Below are positions 44,897-54,292 of a stretch of DNA of 64,000 bases, in pieces (position 1 is the first letter of the stretch; the number at the start of each line of letters is the position of its first letter). Below the pieces are notes generated by a model that did not search any database, had not been told where the DNA came from, and was given only the letters and a program-made list of their open reading frames with translations. The stretch comes from Micromonospora costi. Lineage in GTDB: Bacteria > Actinomycetota > Actinomycetes > Mycobacteriales > Micromonosporaceae. Made by a program: the position numbers and the translations under genes. The stretch covers positions 62,001 through 126,000 of the forward strand of contig NZ_RBAN01000002.1 of NCBI RefSeq assembly GCF_003626655.1, given 5' to 3'.

Positions 44897-47014
44897 TTAT
44901 CGGCTAGCGGGGGCGGTCTCGCTCACGCCGACGGCGGTCGCGCTGAGGTTGTCTTCGGGGTGAAGGTCCGCGCCGGTGAGTCGGCGGCGGTAGGCCTCGC
45001 GTAGCTGGTGGGCCGCTGCGGGGTCGCCGAGCGCGGTGAGGGTGTTCGCCGCGCGGGCGTGCAGGTCGGCGTTGTAGGGGTCGATGCGGATGGCGGCCTG
45101 CAGCAGAGCAAGGGTGGATTGGCTGTCGGGTGCTGCGTCGGCGAGCGCCACGTAGGCGTCGATGACGTGCCGGCGCAGGGTCTCCCGGATCGGGTCGAGC
45201 CAGGGCCAGGTGCGTCCGGTGGCGAGCTCGTCGGGGTATGCGTCGATGACGGCCTGCCAGGCGGTAGTGGTGTCGGTGACGGCGGTGGCGGCGTGCTGGA
45301 TGGCGGTGTGGAGACGCCACACGTCGACGTGAACGTGGGCGGGGTTGAGGCGGTAGCGGTCGTCGGTGTGGTCGATGACGTTGCGCCCGTAGCCCGCCCG
45401 GATGGTGCTGCGGAGTTCGCTGAGGGTCGTGTAGAGCCGGCCGGTGAGGGTGTGTGGGGGCGGGCCCGGCCAGATGGCGTGGATCAGGTGCCGGGTGTCG
45501 GCGCCATCGGGGTGGGTGGCGAGGAAGGCGAGGATCTGGGTGGCGGCGGTGCGCCGGACGGTCAGTGGTTGTCCGTCGATGAGCAGTGTCGGTTCGCCTA
45601 GGACGCGCAGCTCAAGCCGCCGTGTGTCGTCGCCGGGCGTCGGGCGGGGTTCGCGACGGGTGGGCTGGCGCGGCAGGCGCTGAGCTAATGTCGCTGCGGC
45701 GGGAGCAGGCGGCGAGGCCGGCGACGCAGGGTTGATGGCTGGCGGGTCGGAGTGGGCGATCACGGTGAGCAGGTCGCTGGCCGCTACCGGGTCGAGAACA
45801 CACAACCGTTGTCCGGCCTGGCCGGGGCGGCGCGAGTCTCGGATGCGGCCTGCCTGATCGACCTGCCACGTTTGACCAGCCGGCCACGGTCCCAGCACGA
45901 CGACGGTGTGGGTGCCGGCGTCGAGACCAGCCACACCTCGATGGTCGGCTGCTCCGGCTTTCTCGTCGACGATCAGTACGAGGGCTAGTTGTGAATCGGT
46001 TGTTGTCTCGTGACCGGGCCGGCCGGAGCCGCCGTGTGTGCTGCCGCCTTGGCCGCCAGATCTGGGTTGGAGGAGCCGCACCGCGTGGTCGACGTCGTCG
46101 GCAATGGTCAGCCCGGGGAGGCGTCGGGCCAGTGACTCGGCGGCGGGGCCGAGCAGACTGGTCAGTGCGGTCCGGGTGATGACCAGTGACACTGTCGGCT
46201 GGTGTTGCCCGGCGAGCAGGGTGGTGACCAGGAGTCCCCTGCCTGCGGCCAGCGCGCCCGGCCCGGTAAGTCCGACGCCACTTGCGGGTAGGACTCCGCT
46301 CGCCGGCGTTGGAGCGTGTGTGGGGCGGACGAGGGTGGCGTTGGTGTCGGCAGGCGGGGATGGGTGTTCGGCGAGGGCGGCCTGCACGGCGGCGGCGGTG
46401 GCGGGCAGCGGGGTCAGGTCCTGGTCCACGCCACCGGGCTGGCGGGGTGGGTGGGGCCGGTAGGCGCGGCGGCGGCGCAGCCAGACGAGGGCGGTCGCGG
46501 CGGTGACCTGTTCGGCGACGTCGCGGGGCAGCCAGCCGCCCGGCACGACGATCCCAGCGTCGCGGAAGGCGCTGCCGGCGACGTCGCGGGTGTGGCTGGG
46601 ATCGTCGGGGTTGGCGGCGGTCGCGGGCAGCGGTGGATGCGGTGCCGGTGCGGTGATCGCGTTGGCGCTAACACCGAAGACGGCCGCGCCGGCCATTCCA
46701 CTGGCCGTCGCCTGCAGGGGTGTCGGCAGGGGCACGCGCCCCAGCCAGGACACGGTCGCGCGCAGGCGGGCCAGGACGCGGATGGTGACGGTGTAGGCGA
46801 GGATGAGCCACACCAGCCAGGCCGCGATCGTCAGCGCGACCGTGAGCGTCTGCTCCGTCAGCGGATGCTGCACCCACGCCCGCAGCTGCTGCACGGTGGG
46901 CCACCCGGAGATGGGTGGGCCGACCAGGCGCAGCAACAGCATCGGTGGGCCCGCCAGGAGCGCGAGGACGATCAGCAGCGACATCAGCTGCCGCGGCCAC
47001 CGCACCTCACCCAC
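44897..47014 (-). CDS. Second membrane-anchored SARP (winged-helix/BTAD) protein
   Basis: About 705 residues; GTG 47014 or 47005 could start it. Two N-terminal membrane segments (near 15-35 and 60-80) and a third weak one near 120 precede a long low-complexity region. The C-terminal 240 residues hold a winged-helix domain (ELRVLGEPTLLIDGQPLTVRRTAATQILAFL, GRLYTTLSELRSTIR) and a BTAD (WRLHTAIQHAATAV...YRRRLTG). There is no LysM. It begins at the end of the Hsp70-like gene, within a few bases, so the two are coupled. It is related in layout to the LysM-SARP protein at 41306-44494. Confidence 0.75.
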   Translation of the reverse strand: MGEVRWPRQLMSLLIVLALLAGPPMLLLRLVGPPISGWPTVQQLRAWVQHPLTEQTLTVALTIAAWLVWLILAYTVTIRVLARLRATVSWLGRVPLPTPLQATASGMAGAAVFGVSANAITAPAPHPPLPATAANPDDPSHTRDVAGSAFRDAGIVVPGGWLPRDVAEQVTAATALVWLRRRRAYRPHPPRQPGGVDQDLTPLPATAAAVQAALAEHPSPPADTNATLVRPTHAPTPASGVLPASGVGLTGPGALAAGRGLLVTTLLAGQHQPTVSLVITRTALTSLLGPAAESLARRLPGLTIADDVDHAVRLLQPRSGGQGGSTHGGSGRPGHETTTDSQLALVLIVDEKAGAADHRGVAGLDAGTHTVVVLGPWPAGQTWQVDQAGRIRDSRRPGQAGQRLCVLDPVAASDLLTVIAHSDPPAINPASPASPPAPAAATLAQRLPRQPTRREPRPTPGDDTRRLELRVLGEPTLLIDGQPLTVRRTAATQILAFLATHPDGADTRHLIHAIWPGPPPHTLTGRLYTTLSELRSTIRAGYGRNVIDHTDDRYRLNPAHVHVDVWRLHTAIQHAATAVTDTTTAWQAVIDAYPDELATGRTWPWLDPIRETLRRHVIDAYVALADAAPDSQSTLALLQAAIRIDPYNADLHARAANTLTALGDPAAAHQLREAYRRRLTGADLHPEDNLSATAVGVSETAPASR

Positions 47015-48908
47015 CCCCACCCGGCGGCACCCCAGCCGGCACCTGCGACTGCGGGGCCGGGACGGTGGTGGCGGGGCGGATGATGCGCGTCCACAGCCGG
47101 GCGGCCCACCAGCCGGCGACAGCGAGGGCGTAGATGACGCCCAGGATCCCGGCGGCCTGGTCACTGACGATCGCCGCGGAGATAACCGCGAGCGGGGCGG
47201 AGAGGATGAGGCGGAACACTAGCGGCGCCACCAGCGCCATGACCACCCCGACGCCAAGGAGCAGCCCACCGACACGGCCGGCGATGTCAATCCACAACAC
47301 CATGTCGGGCCACCGTTCGGCGGTCAACGAGTACTGCACCAGCACCATGCCCGCGGCGGCAGTGATGATCGATCCGGTGGGTGCGGCCAGCAGCGCGGAC
47401 CAGCCGCCGTGCGGGACACGCCACTGCCGGGCGGCGACCACCGCCATCGCCACGGCCATCACCGCGATCGGGGTGATCGGCCACAGCGCCCAGCTCAGGA
47501 ACCGGCCGACTGGCTGGCCGAAGTACTGGCTGGCGACCACCGCGTAGAGGCCGGCGATCGCGGCGCCGAGAGACACCGCGGCGAGGATGCCGACGCTGAC
47601 CTTGCCACCTTCGGTCCGCGTACCGGGTGTGGGGCTGCGGGCGGCGATCAATGATCCGAGGACGGTTCCTCCGGCGAGGCTCGCCAGCAACGCGAATACG
47701 GCGGCCATGGTGAACTCGCCCCAGTTCAGGTCCACCCAGAAATGCACGCCGAGAGTGTTGTGCTGCTCCGCGGTCAGGAGGCACTGCCAGATCAGGGCCA
47801 GGGATGCGAAGCCGGGTACGGCGATCGCGACCGCCCGGCGCACAGGCGGCACCGGCACCTCCACCACCCCAGCGGCGCCAGGGCTGGTCGCTCCGGCGTC
47901 TGCGGCGCCCCGAGCAGCGGCGAATCCCGGGTCGACGACGATCGTGGGAGTAATGCCGCCGTGTTCGGCGACGGCCGTGGCCAGCTGGGGCAGGTGGGCG
48001 CTGCCGCCGACGCAGTAGATTCCCGCGAGGTCCGCGGCGGTGAGCTCGGCGGCGCGGATGGCCTCGCTCGTCAGCGTCGCCACCCGCTGCAGGACAGGAC
48101 GGGCGGCGTCCTCGAGCAGGGCGTGGTTCGCGATGACGGGCGGCCGATCGGGAAGCGGCACCGTCACCGCCGGGTGAACACCAAGAGCCTCCTTCGCGGC
48201 GCGGACGCTGTCGATCACCGTTGCCTGTCCCCCACCGTCGGACGCCACCGCTGGGCCGAGGAGGTTGCCGGTGAGCGCTTGGTCGATCGCGGCGCCGCCC
48301 GCAGCCGGATCGGCGAGGGTAGCGAGGACCTCCCAGCCAGCGGGTCCGCGGCGCAGCACCGTCACCTCGGCGCCGGCGCCGACGTCGCAGACGACGATGA
48401 ACGACCCGACCGGCAGCTGCACCCCGACCGCGAGCAGATGCTGCGCCACAGCTACCGGGGCTTCCACAAGGCGCGGCTGGGACAGCCCCGCGCGGTGCGC
48501 GACCTGCCGCATCCATGTGCGCCGTCGTGGTCCCCACCCGGCCGGCACCACCAACCGCACGTCCCGGACCGGCCCGCCCGCGGTCCTTTCGGCTTCGGCC
48601 GCGGCCCGACGCAACGGCGCCGCCGCCACGTCCAGCGCTGCGACGCCGGTTCCGGCGACGGTGGGGTCATCGTCGGCCGGGCGGCGTGGGCTGGGAATCA
48701 GCCGATGCGGCTCGGTCGCGCCGGCCTGCCGGGCCTGCTGCCCTGTCCACACCTCACCGCCGTCAGAGACGTAAACAACGCTGGGAAGGCACGGCGTGCC
48801 GTCGAAGATCAAAGGCGTCGAACTGCCGTCAGGCCAGGCGAGGACCGCCTTGGTGGTGGTCGTGCCACAGTCGATCGACAGCCGCGCCTCCCCCGCCCGC
48901 ATACGCAT
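47007..48908 (-). CDS. Hsp70-like ATPase fused to a polytopic membrane domain
   Basis: 633 residues from ATG 48908 (ATG 48902 is possible). The N-terminal part (about 5-340) is an Hsp70/actin-fold ATPase: phosphate-1 motif LSIDCGTTTTKAVLAW, phosphate-2 FIVVCDVGAGAEVTVL, adenosine motif IYCVGGSAHLPQLATAV. Instead of a substrate-binding domain, residues 370-605 form about seven membrane helices, ending in a Pro/Gly tail. An ATP-driven switch in the membrane is suggested. It shares an operon with a membrane SARP. No DnaJ or GrpE partner is nearby. Confidence 0.8.
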   Translation of the reverse strand: MRMRAGEARLSIDCGTTTTKAVLAWPDGSSTPLIFDGTPCLPSVVYVSDGGEVWTGQQARQAGATEPHRLIPSPRRPADDDPTVAGTGVAALDVAAAPLRRAAAEAERTAGGPVRDVRLVVPAGWGPRRRTWMRQVAHRAGLSQPRLVEAPVAVAQHLLAVGVQLPVGSFIVVCDVGAGAEVTVLRRGPAGWEVLATLADPAAGGAAIDQALTGNLLGPAVASDGGGQATVIDSVRAAKEALGVHPAVTVPLPDRPPVIANHALLEDAARPVLQRVATLTSEAIRAAELTAADLAGIYCVGGSAHLPQLATAVAEHGGITPTIVVDPGFAAARGAADAGATSPGAAGVVEVPVPPVRRAVAIAVPGFASLALIWQCLLTAEQHNTLGVHFWVDLNWGEFTMAAVFALLASLAGGTVLGSLIAARSPTPGTRTEGGKVSVGILAAVSLGAAIAGLYAVVASQYFGQPVGRFLSWALWPITPIAVMAVAMAVVAARQWRVPHGGWSALLAAPTGSIITAAAGMVLVQYSLTAERWPDMVLWIDIAGRVGGLLLGVGVVMALVAPLVFRLILSAPLAVISAAIVSDQAAGILGVIYALAVAGWWAARLWTRIIRPATTVPAPQSQVPAGVPPGGGG

Positions 48909-49029
48909 AGTCAAACATGAGGATCACGTTCACGTCACCCGCCGATCACCCACAGAGACCACAGCAGCGCATCCTCGCCGGTCAACAGCAACGCTCGCCG
49001 TACGTCCCCGTGCACCCCCGGAGGAACAC

Positions 49030-49927
49030 ATGACCAACCCGACCACCCCCATGTCCGCAGAAGCACGCGACATCACCGTGAGGTGGACCCAGGCAGCGCT
49101 GGCCACCGGACCCGCCGACCGGGACCGCACGGAAGCCGCCGGTCGCGCGGCCTATCGGGCCGCCGGGCAACCAGAGCCATCCCGCTTCGTCTGGTGCCCC
49201 TCACCGTCCGCCGCTCTTCACCAGTTGCGGCGCCTCCTCGATGGCGGGCACACGTCGTTGGTCGGGTCAGTCCGGCGCGCGAACCTCAACCGCTGCCTCG
49301 CCGCGGCGCGCGCGCCGATCTGGGAGCAGACCAGCGACGCGAACAGGGTCGCCGCCTTCGGAGACTTCCACCAGTTCTTCGAACGCGAGGGCTACTACGG
49401 CGAACAGCGCTACGACGGCATGGAGGAACGCTACGACCTGATGGAGCGGCCATACCGCTGCAACCCCGTCACCGAAACAGAACGTGCCGCGCTACACCCC
49501 GGTCCTGCAGGCCGTTCGGCAGGTGTACGACCTCGTGCACTGCCCAACCTGGGCCGCCCTAGACCGAACCATGACGGGCAACTACAGGATGCGGCCCGTC
49601 TGGTTCTGGGACGACGAAGACGGATTCGTCGACCAGGACGACGAGGCACACGCCGTCGTGCGCTACATCCTCCGTCACGACGACCGGTTCTTCGAGCCGG
49701 CCTGGACCTATTACCCCGATTGGCTCATGCTCGCCGCGATCGACACCTACCACGCCATCACGGCTGCCGCTCCAGACCCGGCGTGGGAAGCTTGCCGGGA
49801 GGTGGCCCTGACGACCGGGCCCTGGTGGCCATTCGCCGACGTGGCAGTGGTGGCCGAACGATCCACCTCTGCTGCGGTCGACAGTTGCGGCCTCCTGCTC
49901 GCCGATGACCATCCCGTCGAATGTTAG
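49030..49927 (+). pseudogene. Frameshifted hypothetical protein gene
   Basis: ATG 49030 has GGAGG upstream. The first frame encodes folded-looking sequence up to YRCNPVTETERAALHP (about 49500). The continuation, VLQAVRQVYDLVHCPTWAALDRT to the end at 49927, lies in a second frame. The total length is one base over a multiple of three, consistent with a single inserted base near 49485-49500. The protein is Trp/Asp/Ala-rich, like DUF6745-type proteins, but the family is not certain. It is divergent from the Hsp70 gene across about 120 bases. Confidence 0.55.
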
Positions 49928-50093
49928 GCGAGACGGCACCCAGTCGTGAGTGGGAGGCGGGATAGCACGCGAACCGTCGCCGTATCAACGCCGACTGAAC
50001 TTTGACCCCTCTGTTCCGGGCGGGTTCCAGGAACCACGGGGTCGGTTTTCTGGCGGAGCCGACACGCCGCCGGCGCGACGCGCGCGGCCCGGG

Positions 50094-50717
50094 CTACGTG
50101 GCGGCGGTCAGCGCCGTCAGGATGCTCCGGACGGCGGTGGTCAGGTCGGCCCGGCTCTCGGCCGTGCCCGGTACCGGCGCGGTGAGGGCGCCCGCACCGA
50201 CGAGCCGGTCGAAGAGGAGCCCATCGACGCAGGCGACGAAGTGGTCGCCGGCCTGCTCGGGACGGGCGGCGCCGGCCGCGGCGAGCAGTGCCCGGGCCTG
50301 CGCCCGGTAGGTCCTGCCGTGGTCGAGGATGGTCCGCAGCTCGGGGTGGTGCGTCGCCTCCAACAGGCAGGCGTAGCGGGCGAGGGTGCGCGTCCGGCCC
50401 GTGGTGAGCCACTCATCGAGCACGGCCGCGACGCTCTCGGCCAGGCGGTCGAGGTCTGCGGCGGTGAGCCGCTGTCCGGGCGGCAAGGTCGCCGTCTCGT
50501 CGGCGGGGAGACGGTTCCGCGCGAGCTCGACACGGTCGAGGTCGGCGAGGCGCCGTACGAGCGCCTCGACGAGCGTTTTGCGGGTGCGGAAGTACGCCGA
50601 GGTCGTCCCCAGCGGCAGGCCGGCGCGGGCGTCCACCGCGCGGTGGGTGAGGCCACGCATGCCGAGCTCGGCGACGAGGGCGATGCCCGCGTCCGTGATC
50701 ACTTCGAACCGGCTCAT
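50094..50717 (-). CDS. TetR-family regulator
   Basis: 207 residues. N-terminal HTH with GLTHRAVDARAGLPLGTTSAYFRTR (about 22-46) and a C-terminal domain typical of TetR repressors. It is divergent from the FAD monooxygenase gene at 50777, with two similar palindromes between them, so it most likely represses that gene and itself. Confidence 0.87.
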   Translation of the reverse strand: MSRFEVITDAGIALVAELGMRGLTHRAVDARAGLPLGTTSAYFRTRKTLVEALVRRLADLDRVELARNRLPADETATLPPGQRLTAADLDRLAESVAAVLDEWLTTGRTRTLARYACLLEATHHPELRTILDHGRTYRAQARALLAAAGAARPEQAGDHFVACVDGLLFDRLVGAGALTAPVPGTAESRADLTTAVRSILTALTAAT

Positions 50718-50728
50718 TGTCCCCCTTC

Positions 50729-50765
50729 TTCTACACCTGTAGATTGTCCTTCTACGGCTGTAGAA
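50729..50765. promoter_or_regulatory. Two palindromic TetR operators
   Basis: TTCTAC-ACCT-GTAGAT (50729-50744) and TTCTAC-GGCT-GTAGAA (50750-50765) are offset by 21 bases, two helical turns, between divergent TetR and monooxygenase genes. The second ends just before the AAGGAGG ribosome site of the monooxygenase. Confidence 0.7.
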
Positions 50766-50776
50766 GGAGGAATTCT

Positions 50777-51961
50777 ATGGGTCGCGCGAGCGCTGTGGTG
50801 GTCGGGGCGGGGATCGCCGGCTTGTGCGCCGCGATCGGCCTGCGCCGGCGCGGGTGGGAGGTGCTCGTGCTGGAACGGACGCCACACCTCGGCCCGGTCG
50901 GCGCCGGCCTGACGTTGATGGCCAACGGGTTGCGCGGGCTCGACGCGCTGGGCGTGGGAGCGTCCGTGCGCGGTGCGGGTCTGGCCGACGCGCCGGGCGG
51001 TCTGCGTACCCCGACCGGCCGGTGGATCTCCCGCGTCGACGGCGCGGCGATGACCCGGATGCTGGGCACGACGGCCGTGGGCATCCATCGGGCCAGGCTG
51101 CACCAGATCCTGTGCGAGGCGCTGCCGGCGGATCGTCTCGTCACGGGCGCCGAGGTCGTCGACGTCGTGCCCGGCCCACCGCCGCGTGTGACCTACCGGC
51201 ACGACGGCCGGGAGACCTCGGCCCGACCCGATCTGGTCGTCGCGGCCGACGGCATCAACAGCGTCGTACGTGGCCGACTGTGGGCGGACCTTCCGCCGCC
51301 CGTATATAGCGGCTCGACAGCCTGGCGGGGCGTCACGGACCTGCCGTGGCGCGGTGACCTCGCCACGGCGGTCAGCTGGGGCCGTGGATCGGAGTTCGGC
51401 ATCGTGCCGCTGGTCGACGGCCGGGTGTACTGGTACGCCGCCGTGAACGCCGACGCCGGTCGGCACTCACCCGGCGGCGACGAGATGCGGATGGTGCGCA
51501 CCCTTTTCGGCGCCTGGCACCACCCCGTCCCGGCCCTGCTGCACGCGACCGCGGCCGCGGCGGTCATCCGCACCGACATCTACCACCTCGGCACACCGCT
51601 GCCCTCGTATCGCGTGGGCGCTGTCGCGTTGCTCGGCGACGCCGCGCACGCGATGACCCCCTTCCTGGGCCAGGGCGCGAACCAGGCCATCGAGGATGCT
51701 GTCGTCCTCGCCGCGGCGTGTGATCCGGCGGGCGACGTCGTGGCGGCGCTGACCGCCTACGACGTCCAGCGGCGGCCCAGGTCGCAGCGGGTCGCCCGAG
51801 CCGCGTTGCAGATCGGACGGTTCGGGCAGCAGTTGAGCAACCCGGTCGCGGTCGGCCTGCGGAACGCCGTGATGCGGTTGACGCCGCCACGCATCGCGCT
51901 GCGGTCGATGGCCGGCCACGCCGACTGGGACCCACCCGTCATCCCCTCGACCACCGCCTGA
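50777..51961 (+). CDS. FAD-dependent monooxygenase
   Basis: 394 residues from ATG 50777, with AAGGAGG upstream. GAGIAGL (about 10-16) with VLVLERTPHLGPVGAG, then VVAADGINSVVR, then LLGDAAHAMTPFLGQGANQAIED define a class A flavoprotein monooxygenase. With its TetR regulator it resembles drug- or antibiotic-modifying (tetracycline/rifampicin hydroxylase-like) monooxygenases, but the substrate cannot be told from sequence. Confidence 0.85.
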   Translation: MGRASAVVVGAGIAGLCAAIGLRRRGWEVLVLERTPHLGPVGAGLTLMANGLRGLDALGVGASVRGAGLADAPGGLRTPTGRWISRVDGAAMTRMLGTTAVGIHRARLHQILCEALPADRLVTGAEVVDVVPGPPPRVTYRHDGRETSARPDLVVAADGINSVVRGRLWADLPPPVYSGSTAWRGVTDLPWRGDLATAVSWGRGSEFGIVPLVDGRVYWYAAVNADAGRHSPGGDEMRMVRTLFGAWHHPVPALLHATAAAAVIRTDIYHLGTPLPSYRVGAVALLGDAAHAMTPFLGQGANQAIEDAVVLAAACDPAGDVVAALTAYDVQRRPRSQRVARAALQIGRFGQQLSNPVAVGLRNAVMRLTPPRIALRSMAGHADWDPPVIPSTTA

Positions 51962-52351
51962 TCCCCACCGTCGACGGCCGCTATGCTGCTCCCAGCGAGG
52001 CCGGCGGGCTTGCCAACCGGCACGTGGCGCAGCGACAGACGACAGGGCGCGCCCATGGGCGCGTTCTTTGGGCCGCCAGCCAGATGAGGGACCTTTCAGT
52101 CATTCCAACCAGGCGCTGGACTCCTGGACCGTTCCCTGATCTGGAACCAGCGGCATCTCCTCCACGCTCTACGGGAGTTCGCGCAGACTTCGGCGTAGCC
52201 GACTCTCAGTACGCCGGCATCGACATACTTCAGCGGTTCGAAGGACTTGGCTGTTCCCGGGCTCTTCGAGGACAGAGGCGCCGGGTTTCTCCCGTCGGGC
52301 GTGGCCGCCGAGGCCGGTGCCGAGGACAAGGGCCAAATGTCGAGCGAGGCT
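51962..52351. other. Intergenic stretch without a clear gene
   Basis: Between the monooxygenase and the convergent tannase gene, no frame with a ribosome site and coding character is seen. It holds the palindrome at 52048-52063 and ends at the tannase terminator. Confidence 0.4.
52048..52063. terminator. Palindrome with a pyrimidine tail
   Basis: CGCGCCCATGGGCGCG is a perfect 16-base palindrome followed by TTCTTT, 87 bases after the monooxygenase stop. It may be a weak terminator. Confidence 0.4.
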
Positions 52352-52385
52352 GCGGCGGCCCCGGCGAGAGTTCCGGGGCCGCCGC
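52352..52385. terminator. Hairpin terminator of the second tannase gene
   Basis: Perfect 13-bp stem (GCGGCGGCCCCGG pairing with CCGGGGCCGCCGC) with an eight-base loop, 15 bases past the tannase stop on the minus strand. Confidence 0.75.
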
Positions 52386-52400
52386 GCTGTGCGGATAAGG

Positions 52401-54002
52401 TCAGGCGGTGACGCAGCGGTAGTTCGCGGCCGAGGCAGGGTCGCCGTGGCCGGTGTAGCGGGCCACCATCGGGTAGCGGCAAACGTTGCGGGTGACGCTG
52501 CCGTCGGGGTTGGCGGCGGCGAGGGTGTCCGGGGCCTGGCCCTTCTCCACCCAGTTGACCAGCGCGCCCAGGTCGTCTGTGGGCTGTGGGCCGGTGCCGC
52601 CTCCGCAGTGGTTTACGCCTGGGAGCAGGAACAGGCGGTAGAAGTCGTCGACCCGCTTGTTGCCGCCGAGGGTGCGCTTGACCTGCTCGCGGTAGTCGAC
52701 GGTGCCCTGGGTGGGCACCAGTTCGTCGGTCTGGCCGTGCCAGCTGAGCAGCTTGCCGCCGGCCTTGGCGAACGCGGACAGGTTCGGGTCGTCGGTGCCG
52801 ATGATGTCGTTGAACTGCTTCTGCGACGCGCGGAAGATCTGGTCGAACGACTTGTAGGTCAGCTTCGTGGTGTCGAACGACGGGTTCTGCGTCACGAAGT
52901 ACTTGACCCAACTGTCAGCGACGAAGAAGGGCGCGCCGGGAGCGGCCAGGGCGGCGAGGCTAGCGCCCTTGTTCGGCCCGTACCAGAGCTTCTTGCCGGT
53001 CGGGGAGACCGGGCCGGCCCAGATCTTGCGGACCGCGTCGGCGGTGGCGTTGGAGATCGTGATCTCCTTACCGTCGCAGACGACCTTGGCGCCGGCCAGC
53101 CGCCGGGCGTCCCAGTGGCAGTCCTGCGGGTTGTCGATGATGCCGTCCTTGACCCCGTCGAGGGTGTCACAGGCCTTGACCGCGGCGGTGTTGAACGCCT
53201 CCAGCTCACACTGGGTGGGCGCGACCTTCTCCTCGTTAAAGACGGCCTGCGACCAGAGCGTCGCGACCGCGAACCGGTCCCAGTTGATCGCCGGCGCCTT
53301 GGCCAGGATTCCGTCGAAGTCCGTCGGGTTATCCTGGGCCTCCTTGTAACCCTGCCGGCCGCCAGTGGAGCAGCCGTTCCAGTACGAATACGTCACCGGG
53401 CTGCCGTAGAACTGCTTGGCAACGTCCTTGCCAATAACGGCCATGTCGTGCAGCGAGCGGGAAGCGAAGTTCTCCAACAGCGGGGAGTTGACCTTGCCGG
53501 CCGGGGTGATGGCCCAGCCGCTGACGTCGATCGGGTTCGTGCCGACACCGGCGTCGGTGGCCGCAGCGACGTAGCCGGCCTTCACCGCGGCGACCAGCGG
53601 GGAGCCGAAGTCGCCGGCGAGGTAGGCGCTGCCCCCGGTGGCCTGGAACCGCCCGGTCCACCTCTCCGGGTCCCGGGGCAGCGAGACCTTGATGTTGACG
53701 TGGTCGTTCGCTCCCGGGTGGGTCACCGTGACCGTGATGTCACACCAGGCCGGCACGTCGGTGAGGGTCTCCTTGATGGGGTGCAGCGGCGGAGCGGCGG
53801 GGAACGTGACAGTTCCGCCGGCGTTGGCGACCGCCTTCACCGCCTCCACTGTGGTACCGGAGGGCGCGGAGACGGGAACGGCGGCACAGGTCGTGGCGGC
53901 TACCTGGCCGCTGTCGCGGGTGACAGCGTTGGCGGCCATCGGCACCAGCGCCGCTGACAGCGGCACTGCCGCCGCCATCAGCAAGATCAGTCGTTGTTTC
54001 AT
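52401..54002 (-). CDS. Second secreted tannase/feruloyl-esterase family protein
   Basis: 533 residues from ATG 54002, with GAGGG eight bases upstream. A Sec signal peptide (about 1-26) is followed by the tannase fold: YWNGCSTGGRQG (nucleophile), HGQTDELVPTQG (Asp region) and GVNHCGGG (His). It has the same cysteine layout as the gene at 38609-40186, but the two are clearly diverged in sequence. Likely substrates are plant phenolic or aromatic esters. Confidence 0.87.
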   Translation of the reverse strand: MKQRLILLMAAAVPLSAALVPMAANAVTRDSGQVAATTCAAVPVSAPSGTTVEAVKAVANAGGTVTFPAAPPLHPIKETLTDVPAWCDITVTVTHPGANDHVNIKVSLPRDPERWTGRFQATGGSAYLAGDFGSPLVAAVKAGYVAAATDAGVGTNPIDVSGWAITPAGKVNSPLLENFASRSLHDMAVIGKDVAKQFYGSPVTYSYWNGCSTGGRQGYKEAQDNPTDFDGILAKAPAINWDRFAVATLWSQAVFNEEKVAPTQCELEAFNTAAVKACDTLDGVKDGIIDNPQDCHWDARRLAGAKVVCDGKEITISNATADAVRKIWAGPVSPTGKKLWYGPNKGASLAALAAPGAPFFVADSWVKYFVTQNPSFDTTKLTYKSFDQIFRASQKQFNDIIGTDDPNLSAFAKAGGKLLSWHGQTDELVPTQGTVDYREQVKRTLGGNKRVDDFYRLFLLPGVNHCGGGTGPQPTDDLGALVNWVEKGQAPDTLAAANPDGSVTRNVCRYPMVARYTGHGDPASAANYRCVTA

Positions 54003-54292
54003 GCCCATCACCCTCGCCTGGGACACACGGGCGCCGCCCCAGGGAAACACCCTGGGGTGAACCCTGGCCGGGGTACGGCGGCGGAAACCTCAAATGCGCC
54101 TGGTCACAACCGTGAAGCGCCCAGCACATCGATGGTTCGCCGTCGGCGTTGTCGTCGGAGTCGTCGTGGGTCGTCATCGAGCAGAGCGAGCCCGACCAGG
54201 GCTTCGTGGTTGGCCTCGCCGGAGGTCAGCTCCCCCGGGCGGTGAACAACCCAGTGTCCGGCTCGATCGACACCCTGGCGCTGGCCTGGGGG

